Origin: Calditrichales bacterium MX18-03
GTDB lineage: Bacteria; Bacillota; Clostridia; Lutisporales; Lutisporaceae
Length of the DNA: 64,000 bases
Assembly: GCA_021083345.1 (NCBI GenBank)
Contig: JAJGRE010000001.1
Location: forward strand, 744,001-808,000
Reading direction: 5' to 3'
The notes beneath the pieces are model-generated. The model searched no databases and was not told the origin of the DNA. It saw only the letters and a list, made by a program, of their open reading frames with translations. Positions 18,555-27,043 of the stretch are shown in pieces. Each line of letters opens with the position of its first letter. Within the stretch, counting starts at the first letter, position 1. Position numbers and translations under genes: made by a program.

Positions 18555-18713
18555 CTACCCGGCATTCTTCCGGCTCCTCTTATACTTCTCAAACGCCTTA
18601 GCCTGCTCGCCTGCGATCTGCTTGTCCAGCTGCTGGCTCAGCTGCAAAGCCCGCTCATATTCCCCGGCGCTGTAAGCCTCAACCATCCTCTCCCTCAAGC
18701 CCTCATCCACCAT
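18555..18713 (-). CDS. Spo0E-like small protein
   Basis: 52 residues from an ATG at 18713 with GGAAGGG upstream; a GTG at 18755 would add 14 residues but has a weaker site. The segment ALQLSQQLDKQI matches the SxxLDxxI signature of Spo0E-family aspartyl-phosphate phosphatases, which dephosphorylate Spo0A and delay sporulation. A Spo0E-like gene on an element inserted in a spore-coat gene would make sense, but the match is short. Confidence 0.5.
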   Translation of the reverse strand: MVDEGLRERMVEAYSAGEYERALQLSQQLDKQIAGEQAKAFEKYKRSRKNAG

Positions 18714-18768
18714 TTGCTTCCCTTCCTCTCTCTTTTCATGCACTTGATCCTTCACCTCTGCACCGCAC

Positions 18769-18990
18769 CTATACCGTCCGACTGTACGAAATCTTGCGGT
18801 ACAATGTAATCACCTCATCGTTCCGCTGCTCCCATGCCACATCCCGCAGCAATGGAATCCGGAACTCAATTTCCATCCGCGTCATGAGGGCGGCAAGCTT
18901 TATATCCTTCTCGTCGGTGCTGCGGCTTTCATCATTCATGACCGCCTCATAGGCCTGCTCATACCCCTGCAATCCCAATGCCTCATCCAT
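18769..18990 (-). CDS. Small conserved-looking protein, unknown
   Basis: 73 residues, acidic and mostly helical in appearance, with AAAGGAGG seven bases before the ATG at 18990. There are no Cys or membrane segments. It lies just upstream of the Spo0E-like gene and is probably in the same transcript. Not recognised. Confidence 0.55.
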   Translation of the reverse strand: MDEALGLQGYEQAYEAVMNDESRSTDEKDIKLAALMTRMEIEFRIPLLRDVAWEQRNDEVITLYRKISYSRTV

Positions 18991-19059
18991 GAAAAAACCT
19001 CCTTTCAAAAACGACAAAATAAAAAGAGCCTTGCCAGGCTCACGCAGAAGTGAAATCCC

Positions 19060-19572
19060 TCAATTATCCGCTTGTCTGAATGCGTCGTCCAGATTTGGTT
19101 CTTTAATTTCAATACTCACATTGGATGTACTGACCTCTGATACATTCTGAAGGATCTTGATCAAGATAAAAAGCATCCTGAAAGTCGTTGTAAAGAACCA
19201 ACTGACAAAGAAGATCCATAAAGCTGTTAGTATTCTTGCTCTACTGTCGGATAGTGATGCACATACATTTAAAAGCGTTGAACTAATAGCAACAACAAAC
19301 CCGGTCACTATCGGCGTGAAAAGGTATCGAGTCAGATCCTTCCATTTGTTGTATCGCCTAATCCTTTTCATGACTTCCCGGTCAGACAGGACGATCAGAA
19401 CAGAAATCATTGTTGTCAGAAAACCAACAATAATAGAGCTGATGCTGACTACGGGTGAAAGTATGTTTAAGAAATTCGGTATCAGGAAGAATGTCATCCC
19501 ATTTGTATACGTCAGAATTGCAACTACCAAGGAGATTGCAGCAGGGCAAAATCTCTCGATTTTATAGCCCAT
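19060..19572 (-). CDS. Membrane protein, unknown
   Basis: 170 residues with about four transmembrane helices (start to 25, 30-62, 90-110, 118-142) and a hydrophilic tail. AGAGGTGATAAATA precedes the ATG. Part of the same minus-strand run; about 60 bases separate it from the sigma-like gene upstream. Not recognised. Confidence 0.6.
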   Translation of the reverse strand: MGYKIERFCPAAISLVVAILTYTNGMTFFLIPNFLNILSPVVSISSIIVGFLTTMISVLIVLSDREVMKRIRRYNKWKDLTRYLFTPIVTGFVVAISSTLLNVCASLSDSRARILTALWIFFVSWFFTTTFRMLFILIKILQNVSEVSTSNVSIEIKEPNLDDAFRQADN

Positions 19573-19631
19573 TATTTATCACCTCTTTCTGATTAATCTC
19601 CCAGGGGCAGACTCCGCCCCTTGTATCATTC

Positions 19632-20228
19632 CTATGCTTTTGTCATGGTTTTCTGTTTGATCCTGCCCAGCTGCTTGTACACCGTCTCCGGCGAAATCCC
19701 CAGCCGCCCGGCAATCTCCTTGGGCTTGTAGCCCTCCCGGCTGAGCCGGTATATCTCCGCCTGCTGGTCGCTCAGGCCGCCGGGAATGCCGCTGTCCTGC
19801 CGCAGCTTGTAGCCCTTGATCTTCCGCACCGCCTTGCTGTAGGTCTCGAATACCGTCTTGGGCGAAACGCCCAGCAGCTCCCCAATCTCCTTGCAGCTCA
19901 GGCTCTGCCGCAGCCCGACAATTTCTGCCTGCCGTTTTGTCAGTCCTGCACAGCCGATTTCCGCCTCTGCGATGGCGCCGACCTCATACCGCGCCAGCTC
20001 CTTCGTTTTGCTGACCTTCCCCGCCATATCCCGCCTGATGTCCTCTGCAATGGCAAGGTCAACCTGATCCCGGTCTCCGGCAGAGCCTGTCTTTTTACTG
20101 ACTAAGTAGCTGCTGATGCTCTTATGATCCTTCTGGGCTTCGATATGGATATCCATCCAAGTGGAAAATCCGCCACTCCCGCCCTCCTGTTCTACCAAGC
20201 TGCGGACAACCTCAATTCGTGTAGTCAT
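19632..20228 (-). CDS. Regulator with two sigma-region-4/LuxR-type HTH units
   Basis: About 198 residues from the ATG at 20228, which has AGGAGGG seven bases upstream; the open frame extends to 20423 but overlaps the gene before it. Two similar helix-turn-helix units are visible: LTKRQAEIVGLRQSLSCKEIGELLGVSPKTVFETYSKA and LSDQQAEIYRLSREGYKPKEIAGRLGISPETVYKQLGRI. These resemble the sigma-70 region 4/LuxR fold. The tandem layout suits an element-borne late-gene or transfer activator. Role inferred. Confidence 0.7.
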   Translation of the reverse strand: MTTRIEVVRSLVEQEGGSGGFSTWMDIHIEAQKDHKSISSYLVSKKTGSAGDRDQVDLAIAEDIRRDMAGKVSKTKELARYEVGAIAEAEIGCAGLTKRQAEIVGLRQSLSCKEIGELLGVSPKTVFETYSKAVRKIKGYKLRQDSGIPGGLSDQQAEIYRLSREGYKPKEIAGRLGISPETVYKQLGRIKQKTMTKA

Positions 20229-20541
20229 CTGAATCCCTCCTAACCATCCCAAGGATATATTCGTGCCCTGGCTCCTTGTCATAGATCCGGATGCCGATCG
20301 GCGTGAGGGTATAGCTCTCAATGTCATCAATACAGCATATGTCATGGATCGCCCCATCGGATATATACTTAAGCTTGTCCCCATCAATCTGGAAAATCGG
20401 TGCACCATCCGGATCGGCTTCACCGTTCATGTCATTGAAAACCGCCAAGAGCTTGGAGAAAACCTCTAAGTCAAAACCCGTGACATTCTCCATCTCATCT
20501 TTGGCTTTCAGAACCTCACCTATAAAGGAAATACTACACAT
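20212..20541 (-). CDS. Hypothetical protein upstream of the HTH regulator
   Basis: 109 residues starting at 20541 after AGGAGGGG. Its end overlaps the HTH regulator's start by 17 bases, suggesting translational coupling. It is acidic, with no membrane segment, and has a Cys pair (HDICCIDD). Not recognised. Confidence 0.6.
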   Translation of the reverse strand: MCSISFIGEVLKAKDEMENVTGFDLEVFSKLLAVFNDMNGEADPDGAPIFQIDGDKLKYISDGAIHDICCIDDIESYTLTPIGIRIYDKEPGHEYILGMVRRDSDDYTN

Positions 20542-20600
20542 TCCAACCCCTCCTAGTACTAAATTCCTTGCAAAACCCTTGCAATTGCTGTATAATATGA

Positions 20601-20822
20601 CTAATGGGTATGGCATTTGAGAAGCATCTCTGCTTCTTGGGGCTCTACTTCAATAGTGATTAATGGATCTCGCTGTGTCGCCAAACATTGAGCGAGATTC
20701 TTCCTTTTTTGCCGTCTTTCCAGACCTGTTATCATCGCTAGCTCTGCCGGTATCTCCGCCAGCTTGCCCAGACCCCAGCTGGCGATAAGCGCCAGGATAA
20801 GGACCTGTATCAAGTGCTGCAT
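20601..20822 (-). CDS. Small protein with N-terminal hydrophobic helix
   Basis: 73 residues; AAAGGAGGTGAGGGGGA stands directly ahead of the ATG, an unusually strong site. Residues 3-18 (LIQVLILALIASWGLG) can span or bind the membrane, and the rest is charged. An overlapping frame at 20650-20907 lacks such a site and is treated as a shadow. Unknown function. Confidence 0.5.
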   Translation of the reverse strand: MQHLIQVLILALIASWGLGKLAEIPAELAMITGLERRQKRKNLAQCLATQRDPLITIEVEPQEAEMLLKCHTH

Positions 20823-20966
20823 TCCCCCTCACCTCCTTTCTAGTACCTCCCTCGTTCCCCATGTGATATAACCTATTCAATGTCGAGCTTAAGTTAAAAT
20901 CCGCCAACTAAGACCACTCTTGCGCTATGTTACAAATCCAACCAAGCTAATAACTCGTAACTCGCT

Positions 20967-21395
20967 TTACTTACCGTAATTTCCTTTGAGTCTATTCAAA
21001 TGGTGGCTGATCTCCGGCAGATAGTAAAGTAACGCGCATACAGCGGATACCATGAGTAGCTGCATCACGCTCAATGAATATTTGCTTCCAAATTCCCAGT
21101 ACCCAGCAACAAAAATAAAAATGTAAAACGCCCTGATATAGCTAAAACTCGGCAGTACTATCGCTAAAATCATGCCAACTATGCAAACAAATAGTATCAA
21201 GGGCAATATCATGCCAGCAGCTTCAAGCTCAATATCTAAAAGGCATAGGTAACCAATTATGGAGGCTGTAACCAGGTACGTTATGAGCAAGACCGATATA
21301 ATTCTTTTAAAAGAATCCGAAAAAGATTTCTTAAAAATGCTCAGTATATTCTCCCCCTTCAGCTTGTGTTGACTGCAGATAGTTCGAAAGTGCAT
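20967..21395 (-). CDS. Membrane protein, unknown
   Basis: Up to 142 residues with about four hydrophobic helices. The start is uncertain: the ATG at 21395 has its nearest AAGGAG some 21 bases away, and an AAGGGGGAG site within the frame would suit a non-ATG start around residue 16. It has a basic end. Not recognised. Confidence 0.5.
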   Translation of the reverse strand: MHFRTICSQHKLKGENILSIFKKSFSDSFKRIISVLLITYLVTASIIGYLCLLDIELEAAGMILPLILFVCIVGMILAIVLPSFSYIRAFYIFIFVAGYWEFGSKYSLSVMQLLMVSAVCALLYYLPEISHHLNRLKGNYGK

Positions 21396-21570
21396 GCTTG
21401 CCGATCCGTTATATACTCTCCTTTACCAGTTCATGCTCACTTCGCTCAATCTCCTGATACCTTAGCAGCAAATTACCTCTGTCACTAAGCATATCAAGTA
21501 CCGACTCCCCTACCGTTCTTCTGATCAGTTGTTACTCCCATGCTCCTCATGTGATATAATGGAAGTGGCT

Positions 21571-21774
21571 TTAACCGGCTTGGGTATGCTCGTCCTCGTA
21601 AAGGTTCTTTACGGTCGTGTTCAGCGCCTTGGCAATCCTCAATAAGGTATTCCCCGATGGAATCTTATGACCGTTTTCAATATAGGACAGATATATTTGC
21701 GATATCCCTGCACACTCTGCCAATTTACACTGTGTGAGTCCTCCGGCTTCCCTGAGTTCCTTAATCCTGAACAT
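21571..21774 (-). CDS. XRE-family repressor (small)
   Basis: 67 residues, nearly all a Cro/CI helix-turn-helix: IKELREAGGLTQCKLAECAGISQIYLSYIENG. GGAGGTGGAAAA precedes the ATG. Divergent from the XRE gene at 21966 across a spacer that holds a repeated GTTAATCCAWT motif; the pair looks like a phage-type switch. Confidence 0.85.
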   Translation of the reverse strand: MFRIKELREAGGLTQCKLAECAGISQIYLSYIENGHKIPSGNTLLRIAKALNTTVKNLYEDEHTQAG

Positions 21775-21797
21775 TTTTCCACCTCCATTAAATATAT

Positions 21798-21842
21798 GTT
21801 AATCCATTGATTTAATAATTACAAATTAAGTTAATCCAATAT
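21798..21842. promoter_or_regulatory. Operator-like repeats between divergent XRE genes
   Basis: GTTAATCCATT (from about 21799) and GTTAATCCAAT (from about 21830) are repeated 31 bases apart in the A+T-rich gap between two divergent repressor genes. About three helical turns separate them, as expected for repressor binding sites. Confidence 0.55.
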
Positions 21843-21965
21843 TTTAACTTTATCGTATCAAAAATTTAAGATATCTCTATTTATCTTTGAATACCTTGCT
21901 TTTTCAAAATGCATATTTTATACTTATATAAACTGACAGTTTAAAATTCTAGATAGGGTGTTATG

Positions 21966-22259
21966 ATGGATATAGGCAAGCGCATCGCGCAACTACGAGA
22001 ACTGAATAATATTAAAGCCAAAGACCTTGCTGATCAAGCAGGCATTACCAAAGTATACCTCAGCTATATAGAACATGGCACAAAGAAACCCACTTTGGAT
22101 ATGCTTGAAAAAATCTGCTCTGCGCTAGGGGTTACAATGCCGGAGTTTTTTAGTGAAAGTGATATTTCACCGGAACTTCAAAAGCTGTTATCTACTGCTA
22201 AGAACCTCTCCCCCGAAAAGCTCGAAGCCCTCAATGAGTTTATAAAAAAAACGCTCTAA
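21966..22259 (+). CDS. XRE-family repressor
   Basis: 97 residues. N-terminal helix-turn-helix (RIAQLRELNNIKAKDLADQAGITKVYLSYIEHGTKKPT), then an acidic linker and a helical tail that may dimerise. AGGGTG lies five bases before the ATG at 21966. Forms a divergent pair with the gene at 21571-21774. Confidence 0.85.
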   Translation: MDIGKRIAQLRELNNIKAKDLADQAGITKVYLSYIEHGTKKPTLDMLEKICSALGVTMPEFFSESDISPELQKLLSTAKNLSPEKLEALNEFIKKTL

Positions 22260-22523
22260 GCTCAATAAATATAAAACATCAGCAAATTTCTCGTGTTTTT
22301 CGCCAATAGATCAGGCTTTTTTGCATGAGTTTCAGGGTGTCAACTATCGCTGTTAATGCACTTTAACCATTCTCCCGCAAGCTTTCCAAAGTACTGAATT
22401 TGTAGAGCTACTCTTATCTAAAAAACTATAAAACACTTCACAATCTTTCATGCTTTTCCTTTGTGGTGTATAATGTTGGTAATAGTAATGAGACCATAAA
22501 TCCTTTGGGAAAGGGTGTACCAT

Positions 22524-22783
22524 ATGGAAAAAGTACTGATGCAGATACTGGAGAAACTGGATTCAATGGAAACCCGACTGGGCAATATCGAATCGGATTT
22601 GTCTGATGTCAAGCTTATGGCAAAGCGCACCAATGATTATCTGCCACCCTTGCAGGATTCCGGACAGAAGCCGATTCTAAGCTTGATAAAGTTGCCGATG
22701 ACATTGAATTCATAAAGCATAAGCTGCGCAAAACCGAAGAAGAGTTGTTCAACGTTGAGCGCAAGCTGAGACCTGTCAAATAG
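22524..22783 (+). pseudogene. Coiled-coil protein, frameshifted
   Basis: The frame from the ATG at 22524 (AAAGGG upstream) reads MEKVLMQILEKLDSMETRL and further heptads, as far as LPPLQDSGQK near 22668. A shift of one frame is then needed to reach DSKLDKVADDIEFIKHKL and ERKLRPVK, with stop at 22783. Both halves have the same heptad pattern, so a single about 85-residue coiled-coil protein was split by an indel. Relatives of this kind are common next to repressor clusters in Bacillota elements; role unknown. Confidence 0.6.
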
Positions 22784-22961
22784 AACCGCTTTCCCACATA
22801 CAAATGCTCACCAATCCTGCCTGATCATCATATTTCAGGCGGGATTTTTATTTCTGCGCCTCCGCCACCCTCCGTAACCCCTCGTATCAACTCACAGTTG
22901 CTTCTCCATCTACATTTGTGGTAATATTTGTATGTATATCACAATAATTGGAGGTTGCTTT

Positions 22962-23162
22962 ATGAGTGAAAAATGCATCCTTTGCGGAGATAACGCATCA
23001 ACGGCAGCTGATCTAGTCCGCCCAGCTAATAATCTCAAAAAGATCCGTCCAGAAGCTATTAAGCATCCTATTTGCCCGGCCTGCTCCGCCACTGTGCTCA
23101 CCATTGACAAAAACCTTCAAGCCCGGTTCCCACTCATATTCCGGGATGTCCCTTACAAATAG
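22962..23162 (+). CDS. Small zinc-binding protein, unknown
   Basis: 66 residues from an ATG with GGAGG seven bases upstream. CILCG near the start and CPAC in the middle form a likely four-Cys zinc site. Its last bases overlap the convergent broken XRE gene. Not recognised. Confidence 0.6.
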   Translation: MSEKCILCGDNASTAADLVRPANNLKKIRPEAIKHPICPACSATVLTIDKNLQARFPLIFRDVPYK

Positions 23163-23356
23163 AACATGTCCCCGATCCCTACCCTGAAGTAGGCACATAT
23201 TTTTGCCATAAGCTATGGCCCGGGGGAGAATTTCTGGTTCTCCAGCTTCGAAAAGTATGTCCTGATGATGCCTAATTCCTCTGCTAACTTTTCTTGGGAT
23301 AATCCCCTTACTACCCGATAATGCTTGAGCCTGTTTTTTATGGGTGCTGTAAGCAT
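23153..23356 (-). pseudogene. XRE-family repressor interrupted by an in-frame TAG
   Basis: The ATG at 23356 opens an HTH protein (LKHYRVVRGLSQEKLAEELG...) that stops at TAG (23213-23215) after 47 codons. The same frame continues with LMAKICAYFRVGIGDMFYL and TAA. The continuation is exactly the helix-4/5 end of the fold (compare GDMFYL with typical DLF/EIF endings). One base change in the amber codon would restore a 67-residue repressor. Confidence 0.7.
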
Positions 23357-23386
23357 AACACTACTCCTTATCCAAGTCGTCCTTCA

Positions 23387-23623
23387 TCAATGAATTCTCC
23401 CATCCAGATCCTTGTTTGTTATCGTTTTGATAACTTGTCCTTCAAAAAAAATATTGCTCAATGATTCATCGAGAATTTTCGAGATTTCTACAGCCATGGG
23501 ATATGAAAGCCTTCTTTTTCCATTCTCCAGATTGCAGTAATGTGCTTTCGAGATATTCAGCCTTCTTGCCATACCCTCCTGGGTAATGCATGCCTCTTCC
23601 CTCAATTCCTTAAGCGATTTCAT
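23387..23623 (-). CDS. XRE-family repressor
   Basis: 78 residues from the ATG at 23623 (GGAGGG upstream). HTH: LKELREEACITQEGMARRLNISKAHYCNLENGKRRLSY, followed by a short tail. Divergent from the XRE gene at 23768. A GTTATCGTTTTGATAAC palindrome lies inside its 3' coding part (about 23418-23434) and matches operator half-sites in its own upstream region. Confidence 0.85.
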   Translation of the reverse strand: MKSLKELREEACITQEGMARRLNISKAHYCNLENGKRRLSYPMAVEISKILDESLSNIFFEGQVIKTITNKDLDGRIH

Positions 23624-23635
23624 AGCCACCCTCCA

Positions 23636-23714
23636 GTTATCAATCTGTAAACTTTAGTTCTTATTATAGTTGTCATTTTGATAACTGTCAATATTAAAGT
23701 AACACTTTGATAAC
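23636..23714. promoter_or_regulatory. TTGATAAC operator cluster
   Basis: GTTATCAA at 23636-23643 and TTGATAAC at 23678-23685 and 23707-23714 (29 bases apart) lie between divergent XRE genes. The first is the inverted form of the other two. They are the probable binding sites of one or both repressors. Confidence 0.65.
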
Positions 23715-23767
23715 AATATTTAAAAGTTCACATTTTGCAAATATAATACAAGTATAGGGGTGATTTG

Positions 23768-24124
23768 ATGCAGACATTTGGAATGAGATTAAGAAGCTTA
23801 AGAGAAGAAAAAGAGATTACCCAGGAAGAATTGGGAAAGCTTTTCAGTGTTACGAAAACCGCCATTTCTTTATACGAAAGCGACAAAAGGTTTCCAGATC
23901 AGGACACACTGATAAAGCTCGCCGCTTTTTTTAATGTGTCAGTTGACTACCTGTTAGGTGTATCTGATGAAAAAGGTCCTTTCAGCGCCTCTGATGCTGA
24001 AAATGCATATACCAAACTCGACGCCTCCGGCCTCCCCGAAGAAGCAATTAAGCAAATTGAAGATTATATTCAACTTCTGAAGTTGAGGTACAATCCTGGA
24101 GGTCATACAAAGAAACAAGATTAG
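23768..24124 (+). CDS. XRE-family transcriptional regulator
   Basis: 118 residues. HTH at 1-65 (LRSLREEKEITQEELGKLFSVTKTAISLYESDKRFPDQDTL), ending YLLGVSD. The C-terminus has a helix EEAIKQIEDYIQLLKLRY. This is the ImmR-like layout often followed by an ImmA/IrrE protease that cleaves it; a broken protease remnant does follow here. AGGGGTG is six bases before the ATG. Confidence 0.88.
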   Translation: MQTFGMRLRSLREEKEITQEELGKLFSVTKTAISLYESDKRFPDQDTLIKLAAFFNVSVDYLLGVSDEKGPFSASDAENAYTKLDASGLPEEAIKQIEDYIQLLKLRYNPGGHTKKQD

Positions 24125-24199
24125 TAATAACCTATTACGGAACAAGTGATAACAGCTACCTTAAAAGCGTAACGCTGAGCTTTTTCATTTCTTTTAATT

Positions 24200-24693
24200 C
24201 CGTAGATAGAGTTTAAAAACAAAATTTCCAATCTTAACTCACAAAGCTGTCACGCACACTACGGCAATAGAATATTCATCAAAACATGCCAATACAACTA
24301 TACAGACCTAATAACAAATTTCTATCCGTATTATGAAAAAGCATTTTGCAAGTCAATCGGAGAAGGATCAACAAGAGATTGCATAATCGGCTTAATTTTT
24401 CATTTACTCATGAACTAGGCAATACTCTTTTGGATCATCAGCGATATTTTAGAAATAACATAGAGATGAGGTTCCGTAAAGAAGAGGCCGATGAGTTTGC
24501 CGGCAGATTCCTGGTCCCTGAGGAGGAGCTAGCAATAATGCCCCCTCACAGTAAGCCGGATATCCCTCTGTTATCGAACCACTTTCATGTTTCTGAATCT
24601 GTTATTAGGATACGATATGAAAAGATATTTAGGAGCGTTTTCGTCCAAAAAGTAGACAAGCCTTTAAAAGGATTGATTTTGATAGGTTTATAG
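24200..24693 (+). pseudogene. ImmA/IrrE-type metallopeptidase remnant
   Basis: The clear part (24346-24693) has FSFTHELGNTLLDHQ followed by RKEEADEFAGRFLVPEEEL, the zinc-peptidase core of ImmA/IrrE proteins, and a helical tail. The HExxH motif reads HELGN, losing the second His ligand, and the N-terminal third is scrambled by stops upstream. It is probably the inactivated antirepressor protease of the XRE gene at 23768. Boundaries upstream of 24346 are approximate. Confidence 0.6.
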
Positions 24694-24935
24694 AGTATCG
24701 ATGAGACTGGAGTTTCTATCAATCGTGGCGGAGCCACTCATCAAGGATTATGACTCCGCCGCCAGTATACGGGTCTTTGAAAAAGCTGCTTTAATAATAA
24801 GTGGATTAACGTTCTATCACTTTAGCACAAGTCTTTCACAATGCACGTATCCTAGCTTAGACAATTCCGTTAGCTATAGACAGTTGCCACATCCTATGGT
24901 ATTATCAGGTTAGCGAAGTGAGATATGGTGATGAA

Positions 24936-26078
24936 ATGAATCAATTAAGCACACATAAACCGATAGTTATAGATTTATTTGCCGGCGCAGGTGGGCTCAG
25001 CTTAGGAGCTTTTCGTGCCGGCTTTAATGTCGCATGCGCTGCGGAACTAGATAAACATGCGATTGAAACACATTCGTATAATTTCCCTAGTGTAAAACAT
25101 TTACAAATTGATCTGTCGACAACTAGTAGTAACGATTTATTAAGCCTAGCTGTACTTCAAAACAAAGATATTGCGGGTATAATAGGAGGTCCACCTTGCC
25201 AAGGATTCAGTTCCATGGGGCACGGCCAAGTAGATGATATACGTAATAGCTTATTCATACGATTTTTTCAATTTGTTAGTGAAATCCAACCCATATTCTT
25301 TATTGCTGAAAATGTGTTAGGAATCATGAATGCTAAGTATTCTTTTATTAGGCAAAAAGCATTTGAACAAGTAACAAATTATACTATTCTTCCTCCTCTA
25401 ATGATCAATGCGAGTGAATATGGAGCTCCTACTACAAGAACACGAGTTTTTTTTATTGGATATGATGCTAAAAGAATATCAGCTATGTCTGAACAAGACT
25501 TTGATAAGGCAAAATGTTCTCAGGAATACGCTGTTCGAGTTAAAGATGCTTTAGAAGGCTTACCGCTGGATATAAGTACAATTATTGATGGTAATGGTAT
25601 AATAGAACCCATGTATAAAAAAGTAGAAATTAAAAAATCCCCATTTCATTTGAGGATACTAGAGTGTATCCCTGATGGAATAGGAAATAAGCAAGCCATT
25701 AGAAACTATTTGCATAATAATATTGTCACGGGATGTATGCCAACAAAGCACTCCGATAAAGTAAGAGAAAGATATGAAAAACTAGGTTATGGTAAGCAAG
25801 ATAAAGTATCTAAGTCTATTAAACTCGATCCCAATGGATTTTGCCCAACCCTGAGAGCTGGAACTGGTCCAGAAAGGGGAAGTTATCAAGCAGTACGCCC
25901 GATACATTACGCAGTCCCAAGGGTGATTACGCCAAGAGAGGCAGCACGTTTACAAGGTTTCCCCGATTGGTTTGTTTTTGACAGAACAATTTGGCATAGT
26001 TTTAGACAAATAGGTAATAGTGTCTCGCCGATCGTTGCGGAGGCAATTCTATCTGTTGTTCATCACAAATTAACATGA
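24936..26078 (+). CDS. C5-cytosine DNA methyltransferase
   Basis: About 380 residues. Motif I IDLFAGAGGLSLGAF (residues 12-26), the catalytic Cys88 in GGPPCQGFSS, motif VI FIAENVLG, motif VIII-like PTTRTRVFFIGY, then a variable target region, and motifs IX-X ITPREAARLQGFPD and RQIGNSVSP. All are intact. GGTGATG precedes the ATG at 24936; a GTG at 24918 is possible. It converges on the Rossmann-type gene with a 16-base overlap of 3' ends. Together with the GHKL ATPase it may form a restriction-like system. Confidence 0.93.
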   Translation: MNQLSTHKPIVIDLFAGAGGLSLGAFRAGFNVACAAELDKHAIETHSYNFPSVKHLQIDLSTTSSNDLLSLAVLQNKDIAGIIGGPPCQGFSSMGHGQVDDIRNSLFIRFFQFVSEIQPIFFIAENVLGIMNAKYSFIRQKAFEQVTNYTILPPLMINASEYGAPTTRTRVFFIGYDAKRISAMSEQDFDKAKCSQEYAVRVKDALEGLPLDISTIIDGNGIIEPMYKKVEIKKSPFHLRILECIPDGIGNKQAIRNYLHNNIVTGCMPTKHSDKVRERYEKLGYGKQDKVSKSIKLDPNGFCPTLRAGTGPERGSYQAVRPIHYAVPRVITPREAARLQGFPDWFVFDRTIWHSFRQIGNSVSPIVAEAILSVVHHKLT

Positions 26079-27043
26079 CTGAAATTGGGGTAATATTTAT
26101 AGAAACTTAAGTAACTATCAATCATATCGTATCCTACGAAAGAAAATGAAAACTGATCCATAATCTGCTGCTTAGCATTCTCGCTAGGAAGCAGATTATT
26201 TATGTTTAGGATCTCTTTCTGAGTAAGCGGTGGTATCTGAATCATACATGGCCTGTCCCACTCAAAGTTAGCCTGTTCACATTTTTCCATACAAGATCTA
26301 ATATCTCTTTCTTTTTCGTGATTATCAAGAACAATACCTGTAAAAGTGACCATCTGCTGGCCATCTTTATAAACAGTAGAAAAAATAGGGAATAGAAATC
26401 TATTCTGGTATGGGGGATTTTCAACTAGAGTGCTCATAGCAGCTTTTTTCAAACATCGAAGTAACAGTAAAGGATACCTTGCAAATGTTACATCATCTGG
26501 CACTGTATTACTTGGGATGTATCTGTCAATTCGTTCTTTGAGCTTCTCTAATCGCTTCTGATGAATGTTTTGTGCTCCTTCTTGATCAACTTTTTCCCCA
26601 AGCGTACTAGGATTTGCATTAAATGTAACTCTGATGATATCATATACATTCATCTTTAAAAGCATACTACAAAAGTCTGCAAACTGCCTCCCTATCTCTC
26701 TTGGGTCAGTATAATCCAACCAAAAAATCATGTTCTCATCACATTCGGACAAATTTGTGATATAGTCTGTACTAGTTGTGTTCTCTAAAGCAATACAGTT
26801 GTAAGGCTTGTTGAAATTGGCTCTTTTATAAACTTCAGGGTCACACTCTAAAGAAACTAATTTGGTAATATCTAATTGAGTATGCATAATTTTAAAGTCA
26901 TCAAACAGAAAAGAACCAAACCCTATATAGCTATAGTTTTCGATAGGTAGTAGTTTTTTTATATAAGTAAGATTTTGAACAAATATGTTCCTATCTATAA
27001 ACTTATTTGGGCGCAAATGATAAAAAGGTTGTTGTTCATTCAT
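26063..27043 (-). CDS. Rossmann-fold (methyltransferase-like) protein of a GHKL/C5-MTase locus
   Basis: 326 residues. Start PFYHLRPNKFIDRNIFVQNL; then YIGFGSFLFDDF, VSLECDPEVYKRANFNKPY and MIFWLDYTDPRE. These are spaced like the AdoMet-binding strand-loop, the acidic strand-2 end, and the strand-4 active-site region of a class-I methyltransferase. I do not recognise a named family, nor see a clear nuclease motif, but as the only unassigned partner it is the natural effector or modifier candidate. Its ATG overlaps the GHKL gene's stop by 8 bases, so the two are coupled. Confidence 0.6.
   Translation of the reverse strand: MNEQQPFYHLRPNKFIDRNIFVQNLTYIKKLLPIENYSYIGFGSFLFDDFKIMHTQLDITKLVSLECDPEVYKRANFNKPYNCIALENTTSTDYITNLSECDENMIFWLDYTDPREIGRQFADFCSMLLKMNVYDIIRVTFNANPSTLGEKVDQEGAQNIHQKRLEKLKERIDRYIPSNTVPDDVTFARYPLLLLRCLKKAAMSTLVENPPYQNRFLFPIFSTVYKDGQQMVTFTGIVLDNHEKERDIRSCMEKCEQANFEWDRPCMIQIPPLTQKEILNINNLLPSENAKQQIMDQFSFSFVGYDMIDSYLSFYKYYPNFSHVNL

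Noticed and set aside
20650-20907. 85-codon minus-strand ORF overlapping the small hydrophobic gene
   Set aside because: Lacks a ribosome site, while the overlapping frame starting at 20822 has a near-perfect one.
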